Below are positions 12,471 to 16,853 of a DNA stretch of 16,853 bases, in pieces (within the stretch, counting starts at the first letter, position 1; each line of letters opens with the position of its first letter). Under the pieces are notes generated by a model. That model was not told the origin of the DNA. It saw only the letters and a list, made by a program, of their open reading frames with translations, and made no database searches. The position numbers and the translations under genes are program-made. The stretch spans positions 1 through 16,853 of the forward strand of contig CAJWDO010000010.1 in NCBI GenBank assembly GCA_913031555.1, written 5' to 3'. Source of the DNA: an uncultured Alphaproteobacteria bacterium. Its GTDB lineage: Bacteria > Pseudomonadota > Alphaproteobacteria > Puniceispirillales > Puniceispirillaceae.

Positions 12471-13229
12471 ATGATGGCGTTGGAAATTCATCAATTCGGC
12501 TATGATCAGGATAATTACGGTGTCTTGCTGCATGACAGCGACAGCGGCGCAACAGCGATGGTTGATGCCGGCAATGCCGAGGCGGCACGGGCCGCGCTTG
12601 CCTCCACAGGCTGGCAATTGACGCAGATCTGGATTACGCATCATCATGGCGATCATACCGCCGGTCTGCGCGACATTGCCGCTGAAACCGGTGCCGCGAC
12701 ATACGGCCCGCCCGGCGTACATGGAGTCGCGCATAGCCTTGCCGAGGGTGAGAGCTTCGTCTTTACCGGCCGGCAGGTCGATGTTCTGGCAACCCCAGGC
12801 CATACGCTGGATATGCTGAATTTCCACCTTGCCTCGGAAAAGCTTGCCTTCACCGGCGATACGCTGTTCGCGATGGGATGCGGACGTCTGTTCGAGGGCG
12901 ATGCCGAAATGATGTGGGCCAGCCTGACAAAGCTGATGGCGCTTGAGGATGATACCATCATCTATTGCAGCCATGAATATACAGCCGCCAATGCCGCCTT
13001 TGCGCTGAGCGTCGACCCGGACAATCAGGCGTTGCAACGGCGCGCCGAGGCCATAGCCGAATTGCGCGCAGGCGGCCACCCGACCGTGCCGACAATCATG
13101 GCGCTGGAAAAGGAAACCAACCCGTTCCTTCGCGCCGGCGATGCGGCGATCCGAAGTTTTCTGGGGATGGACTCCGCACCGGACAGTGCCGTCTTTGCCG
13201 AGATCAGACGCCGCAAGGACAGCTTCTGA
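12471..13229 (+). CDS. gloB: Glyoxalase II (hydroxyacylglutathione hydrolase)
   Basis: 252 residues, normal length. The ATG at 12471 (a second ATG follows at 12474) is chosen over longer readings that run into gloA. It hydrolyses S-lactoylglutathione to D-lactate and glutathione, completing methylglyoxal detoxification. The metallo-beta-lactamase fold shows the dinuclear metal motif THHHGDH (56-62), TPGHTLDMLNFH, FTGDTLFAMGCGRLFEG, and a CSHEYTAANAAFAL segment. The C-terminal glutathione-binding domain is intact (DPDNQALQRRAEAI ... PTVPTIMALEKETNPFLR and a final RRRKDSF). It lies 4 bases after gloA and converges on the idi gene across a 65-base gap with only a weak 5-bp hairpin (13226-13243). 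Confidence 0.94.
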   Translation: MMALEIHQFGYDQDNYGVLLHDSDSGATAMVDAGNAEAARAALASTGWQLTQIWITHHHGDHTAGLRDIAAETGAATYGPPGVHGVAHSLAEGESFVFTGRQVDVLATPGHTLDMLNFHLASEKLAFTGDTLFAMGCGRLFEGDAEMMWASLTKLMALEDDTIIYCSHEYTAANAAFALSVDPDNQALQRRAEAIAELRAGGHPTVPTIMALEKETNPFLRAGDAAIRSFLGMDSAPDSAVFAEIRRRKDSF

Positions 13230-13294
13230 GGTTTGACGCTCAGGGGGATACGGATGGTGGTGGCGTTAGCCCGGCGTCCAACCTCATGGGAGGC

Positions 13295-14347
13295 TCAAGG
13301 GACCGCAACACGCCCCGACACGTCGGCAAATGCCGACAGGTCAGGCGCGCCGGTCAGGAACAGCGCCAGACGAATCTGGTCCTTGCAGCGTTCCATGACA
13401 GCCATCGCGGCGTCAGGATCGGGTGCCTGCACCCCGTCGATTGTCAGCGCACGAAGCACCGGCCCGGCCATCGAGGCCAGCGCCGCGCCAAGCCACAGCG
13501 CCTTTGCCGCATCGAGGCCATGGCGAATGCCGCCCGACGCGATCAGCCGCCCGTTCGGGCAGGCGGCATGAACGGCCTGCAGCGCCTCGACCGTTGGCAA
13601 CCCCCAATCGAGGAACGGGTCGAACAGCGCGGCATCGGCGCGGCGGGTTGCCTCAATGCGGGTCCAATTGGTGCCCCCAAGCCCGGCGACGTCAACGGCA
13701 TGCACACCGACATCGAACAGGCGCCGCGCCACATCGGGGCCGATGCCGGCGCCAACCTCCTTGACCATCACCGGAACGCCAAGCTCTTGCACCGCATTTG
13801 CGATGGCGGCCAACACATGGCGCCAGTCTGTCTGGCCTTCGGGCTGGGCAGCTTCCTGAAGCGGGTTCAGATGGATGAAAATGGCGTCGGCCCGCAGATC
13901 GTCGACAGCGCGCTTCGCAAGGTCGATGCCACCCGGCATCGCCAGCTGGACGCCACCAAGATTGCCGATCAAGGGCACCGACGGCGCGCGTTCACGCATG
14001 GCGGCCTGTGATCGTCCTGCCTCAAGACTGGCCCGCTGCGAGCCAACCGCCAGCGCTATGCCGGCCGCCTCGGCAATGCCGGCAAGCTCCAGATTGATGG
14101 CATCCGCATGTGTGGTGCCCCCGGTCATGGACCCGATGAACAGTGGCGCACTGACCGGCCTGCCAAGACAGCAGTTGGCAATGTCGATGGCGGCAAGGTC
14201 GCATTCAGGAAGCGCGCAATGGTCAAGCCTGACCCGGTCAAAGCCTGCATCGATACCGGACATCGCAAGGTCGCTGGCGGCCAGCGCCAGATGCGCGTCC
14301 TTGCGCTTGCTTGCCTTGGCATCAGGGCCTTTCGCATCATCCATCAT
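13295..14347 (-). CDS. fni: Type II isopentenyl-diphosphate delta-isomerase (FMN-dependent)
   Basis: 350 residues, standard for Idi-2. It interconverts IPP and DMAPP using reduced FMN and Mg2+, in a TIM barrel. Motifs run in order: KRKDAHL (14-20), SAPLFIGSMTGG (66-77), GSQR (102-105), HLNPLQE (159-165) with the Mg2+/substrate residues, KEVG (196-199), GGTNW (224-228) and the FMN-phosphate loop GGIRHGLDAAKALWLGA. Two tandem ATGs at 14347 and 14344 serve as start. It lies 6 bases after blh and is the last gene of the carotenoid/retinal operon. The flavin type replaces the unrelated Nudix Idi-1, and its place here points to isoprenoid flux into retinal. Confidence 0.94.
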   Translation of the reverse strand: MMDDAKGPDAKASKRKDAHLALAASDLAMSGIDAGFDRVRLDHCALPECDLAAIDIANCCLGRPVSAPLFIGSMTGGTTHADAINLELAGIAEAAGIALAVGSQRASLEAGRSQAAMRERAPSVPLIGNLGGVQLAMPGGIDLAKRAVDDLRADAIFIHLNPLQEAAQPEGQTDWRHVLAAIANAVQELGVPVMVKEVGAGIGPDVARRLFDVGVHAVDVAGLGGTNWTRIEATRRADAALFDPFLDWGLPTVEALQAVHAACPNGRLIASGGIRHGLDAAKALWLGAALASMAGPVLRALTIDGVQAPDPDAAMAVMERCKDQIRLALFLTGAPDLSAFADVSGRVAVP

Positions 14348-14353
14348 TGACTG

Positions 14354-15214
14354 TCACCGGCTCATAAATTGGCGTTTCATACTACGGGTCGTGCGGCGAT
14401 AGAAACCGTCTACAAGGATCATGTGCGGGACCGTCAATGCCGCCAGCCCGATAAAGACCACGCGCAGAATGACAGGCTGGGGATCGGTCATGTCGGCAAA
14501 CCACCAGATCGCCGCCGCGCCGGCAAGCCAGCTTGCGATTGTGAAGATCGATGCCTGCGTTACCATGGCGGCGGCGGACATATGCTGGCGAAGACTGGTC
14601 GTGATGCTGGTGACATGGCGCGCCGAATGGACGAAGCAGAAATAGACCGCAAAGCCGACAAGTGGCGGTGTCAGCGCAAACAGCACCGCCAGCGCGCCAA
14701 GCTCCAGCGCCGTGCCGCGCCAGCGCCGATACCACAAAGCCTGCCCAAGGCAGATGACAAGCGATACCCCGACAATCACCGTCAGCATATCAAGCCCCTG
14801 CCAGACAAGGGTGGTATCGCCCCCGGTCAGATAGGCAAAGATGACATCAACCTCCGGGCGGTGCATCTGGCTGATGCCGGCAACAACAAGCCCGCCATGC
14901 GCCAGCACCTCGGCGCTGCGTACCCAGCCTGTACCATGGCGCGCGTCACCCGCCCCGAAATGGATCATGCTGATGACAAGAAAGCCGAGAAGACACAGCG
15001 CCGGCGCCAAAACCCAGGCCACAATCACCAGCCCGGCCATCGCCACATAAAGAAGCAGAAACCGTATGAAAATCAATATGCTGCGGGAAAATCCGAGATG
15101 TATCGCTATGGCACCGTCAAGCGCACCATGCGGCAGACCGATTAGCACCACCGCCGCAAGCGCCACAAAGTCGAGCGGCGCCATCATCATGATCCCGGCC
15201 AGGAGGTCCATCAT
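14354..15214 (-). CDS. blh: Beta-carotene 15,15'-dioxygenase, Brp/Blh family
   Basis: 286 residues from the ATG at 15214, which overlaps the crtY stop in an ATGA junction; the longer upstream reading lies within crtY. An integral membrane protein with about eight hydrophobic helices that cleaves beta-carotene centrally into two retinals. Conserved histidines typical of Blh are seen at 29 (GLPHGALDG), 85 (SMIHFGAGDA), 196 and 200 (FCFVHSARH) and 264 (TVPHMILVD), the last four in the family's iron-site environments. The gene has no close relative outside rhodopsin-bearing microbes and haloarchaea, so its presence predicts a microbial rhodopsin nearby. No rhodopsin gene is seen in this window. 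Confidence 0.93.
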   Translation of the reverse strand: MMDLLAGIMMMAPLDFVALAAVVLIGLPHGALDGAIAIHLGFSRSILIFIRFLLLYVAMAGLVIVAWVLAPALCLLGFLVISMIHFGAGDARHGTGWVRSAEVLAHGGLVVAGISQMHRPEVDVIFAYLTGGDTTLVWQGLDMLTVIVGVSLVICLGQALWYRRWRGTALELGALAVLFALTPPLVGFAVYFCFVHSARHVTSITTSLRQHMSAAAMVTQASIFTIASWLAGAAAIWWFADMTDPQPVILRVVFIGLAALTVPHMILVDGFYRRTTRSMKRQFMSR

Positions 15215-16362
15215 GCCGCCCCCACATATTTCATGGCACCGCCACCGGTGACAAGCCGCAGCGCGCCGCGAAGGAAGGGAAGCTTCGGCATCGCCATGAC
15301 GACCTTGAGGCGCAGCCCCCAACCGGCCTCGCCACTGAGGAAGCGCGCAAACTCGTCGCCCGACAATGCCTTTGCCATCCGCAGGAACAGCTCAGGCGCC
15401 TGCTCTGGCCAATGACGAAGCACCGTCAGCAGCACCGCATCCATGGCAAGATCAATGGTCCTGTGCGGCGACGTTACCGCAAGTTTTCCAGTTGCCTTGG
15501 CCGCCACAATGGCGTTGTCGATCTGCCGCTGGATGAAGATGAAGGCATAACCGCTTGACGGCCTGATGGCACCGCCATTGCCGCCAATCCCGGGAATAGC
15601 GGGGTCACGCCTGTCCAGCCTGCCAAGCGGGATGACGCCACGCTCCCGTCGCAGGACCTCGAAATCAGCGAGGCCGTATTGAACTTCCAGATACGAATGG
15701 ATCGCCGAAAGATAGACATCATCATCAAGCGTTTCGGGCGAGAACAGCGTTGATTCGACCAATGCCTCGGTCGAGGAGAATGGCAGCAGATATATGAAAT
15801 GCATGCCACGCGACTGATCCACACGAAAATCCATCAGGACAGCTGTGTCCGACTCGAACACTGGCGCCGACGCGCGCACCTCGAGGCCGATGAAATGCTG
15901 CAGCATCATACCGCGCGGCACCGGCGGAGGCCGGCTGTCAAATTGCTGGATACCAGCATCATCTGCCGGCATATCATCATTGGTGTTTGGCGCGGTTTGC
16001 AAGGTGACACCATTTGCCTGCGCGCTGGCACGGCAATGCGATGTCCACTCACTGCGCTGTAAAGCGAAATAGGGCCTATCTGAAGATGTCATGACAACCC
16101 GGTCTGTCTCGGTTGCGATGGCCCAGCGGGTCCAGGACGCGCGCGCCAGTTTCGTGGCTGTCTCGAGACCGGCACCACCCCAGAAGCCCCAGATATGCTC
16201 AGCCGCGGCGGGCGCGCCTGATGGCCGTACAAGCGTGATCTCATGCGCGGGAAGTTCATCGGCACGCGCCGCCAGCGACAGTGCCGCACAACCATCACCA
16301 AGAATGTGGACAGATTGTATCTGCGGCCGTTTCCGGGGCTGGTTTGCGCCGTCAGACAACAT
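15211..16362 (-). CDS. crtY: Lycopene beta-cyclase (CrtY)
   Basis: 383 residues from the ATG at 16362, 11 bases inside the end of crtB; a longer reading would run over crtB. It cyclises both ends of lycopene to beta-carotene at the membrane using FAD(H2). The N-terminal dinucleotide motif reads HILGDGCAALSLA (19-31), departing from the usual GGGLAG. Family blocks follow: VLMDFRVDQ (canonical MDFRxxQ), FIYLLPFSSTEALVESTLFS (canonical LPxSxxxxLIExTxxS), IPLG, and GIGGNGGAIRPSSGYAFIFIQRQ (canonical GxxGGxxHPxTGYS). The middle is shorter or divergent in places and has an Asp/Asn-rich loop (TAPNTNDDMPADDA). Assignment is firm from motifs and operon place. Confidence 0.9.
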   Translation of the reverse strand: MLSDGANQPRKRPQIQSVHILGDGCAALSLAARADELPAHEITLVRPSGAPAAAEHIWGFWGGAGLETATKLARASWTRWAIATETDRVVMTSSDRPYFALQRSEWTSHCRASAQANGVTLQTAPNTNDDMPADDAGIQQFDSRPPPVPRGMMLQHFIGLEVRASAPVFESDTAVLMDFRVDQSRGMHFIYLLPFSSTEALVESTLFSPETLDDDVYLSAIHSYLEVQYGLADFEVLRRERGVIPLGRLDRRDPAIPGIGGNGGAIRPSSGYAFIFIQRQIDNAIVAAKATGKLAVTSPHRTIDLAMDAVLLTVLRHWPEQAPELFLRMAKALSGDEFARFLSGEAGWGLRLKVVMAMPKLPFLRGALRLVTGGGAMKYVGAA

Positions 16363-16853
16363 AGGGAAGCCCCCGCAGTGCCAGATGAAGCCGTTGGTCA
16401 TGCCGCCTCTCGGCCGCGCCAAACCGGCTGCCAAGGCTTGCCAGCGCCACTACGGAACAGCGCAGTTTCGTGACCTTGCCTGTCACCTGCCTGCCATCAT
16501 GCCAGGCACAATCGGCGGCGCGAAGCTGCACCCCGATCTGGCGATAGACCCGTGCGGCAACAGCAATCGAGAGATGCGCCCGCCATGGCAGATAACGATA
16601 ACCCTGGGCGCCACTCGCATAGAACGCCTCGGCCATGTCGAGAAGCCGTGTCACCGCCGCCGTGATATCGGTATGAACGCCGGAGCCGGGCGCTTTTGCG
16701 GCGCTCAGAATATCGGCTGGTGTCGCGCCACCAACCCAATCACCGGGGATATAGCGCCGGGTCATCCCGGCATCCTCAAGCACATCACGCGCGATGTTGG
16801 TCAGCTGCATGGCGATCCCCAGATCAATGGCGTGCGCGCGGGCCACCGGGGCA
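16352..16853 (-). CDS. crtB: Phytoene synthase (CrtB), C-terminal part cut by the right edge
   Basis: About 166 residues are visible, with the reading open at the edge. The sequence IDLGIAMQLTNIARDVLEDA holds the second aspartate-rich motif (DxxxD, in RDVLED) that binds diphosphate through Mg2+, the strongest mark of squalene/phytoene synthases. It is followed by RRYIP, LLDMAEAFYASGAQGYRYLPWRAHLSIAVAARVYRQIG, in family order. It condenses two geranylgeranyl diphosphates to phytoene, the first committed carotenoid step. The first aspartate motif lies beyond the edge. The end overlaps crtY by 11 bases. A GTG at 16846 is within the gene, not its start. Confidence 0.93.
   Translation of the reverse strand, partial: APVARAHAIDLGIAMQLTNIARDVLEDAGMTRRYIPGDWVGGATPADILSAAKAPGSGVHTDITAAVTRLLDMAEAFYASGAQGYRYLPWRAHLSIAVAARVYRQIGVQLRAADCAWHDGRQVTGKVTKLRCSVVALASLGSRFGAAERRHDQRLHLALRGLPYVV

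Noticed and set aside
12330..13079. Minus-strand open reading of 249 codons opposite gloB
   Set aside because: Antisense shadow of glyoxalase II with no recognisable domain.
13226..13243. CTGAG/CTCAG hairpin between gloB and idi as a terminator
   Set aside because: Only a 5-bp stem, partly inside gloB, and no T-tract; too weak to list as a feature.
13286..14011. Plus-strand open reading of 241 codons opposite idi
   Set aside because: Shadow of the idi reading frame in GC-rich codons; no family features.
14369..15145. Long plus-strand open reading (258 codons) opposite blh
   Set aside because: Antisense to a clear membrane enzyme gene; its product is rich in Arg, His and Lys with no motif or RBS.
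1..16853. tRNA, rRNA, insertion sequences, prophage or defence genes
   Set aside because: I saw no tRNA cloverleaf, rRNA, transposase, integrase, toxin-antitoxin or restriction gene; the window reads as ordinary chromosome.

Overview
The window looks like a chromosomal segment of a marine, motile alphaproteobacterium that uses rhodopsin phototrophy. It carries a flagellar hook/basal-body gene behind a sigma-54-type promoter. It also has a protocatechuate 4,5-cleavage cluster, a glyoxalase pair, and a crtB-crtY-blh-idi operon of the kind that supplies retinal to proteorhodopsin. This combination would fit a SAR116-like (Puniceispirillum-type) lineage, but that is an inference from gene content; no rRNA or other marker is present.

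Layout. Positions 1-425 (minus) hold the N-terminal part of a flagellar hook/rod protein running off the left edge. Its promoter region is shared with a rightward cluster of four small genes (584-2127): a stand-alone protein resembling the nitrile-hydratase-like leader (NHLP) fold, a secreted Sel1-repeat protein, a 69-residue conserved-looking protein, and a tiny exported protein with a twin-arginine-like signal. From 2194 to 4195 (minus) lies ligA-ligB-ligK for ring cleavage of protocatechuate and final aldol cleavage, divergent from a LysR regulator (4297-5217) across a 101-bp operator region full of palindromes. A bifunctional mannose-1-phosphate guanylyltransferase/mannose-6-phosphate isomerase gene (5338-6732) and a class I/II PLP aminotransferase gene (6828-7988) follow on the plus strand.

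Positions 8023-10665 (minus) hold four genes in series: SRPBCC/AHSA1 protein, YCII-family protein, 2-dehydropantoate-2-reductase-like oxidoreductase, and class II aldolase. A 381-bp non-coding region with an inverted repeat and short tandem repeats separates these from a TauE/SafE-type anion exporter (11047-11904, plus). Glyoxalase I and II genes (12026-13229, plus) form a two-gene detoxification operon.

The right end (13295-16853, minus) is a tightly packed operon crtB (partial), crtY, blh, idi (type II). Together these make phytoene, cyclise lycopene to beta-carotene, cleave it to retinal, and keep IPP/DMAPP in balance. crtE, crtI and a rhodopsin gene would be expected beyond the right edge; none is in this window.

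The least explained part is the small-gene cluster next to the flagellar gene, especially the NHLP-like protein, which has no recognisable RiPP core and no modification enzymes beside it. All start sites were re-chosen from ribosome-binding sites, family length and overlaps. Functional calls rest on motifs read by eye, not on database searches.
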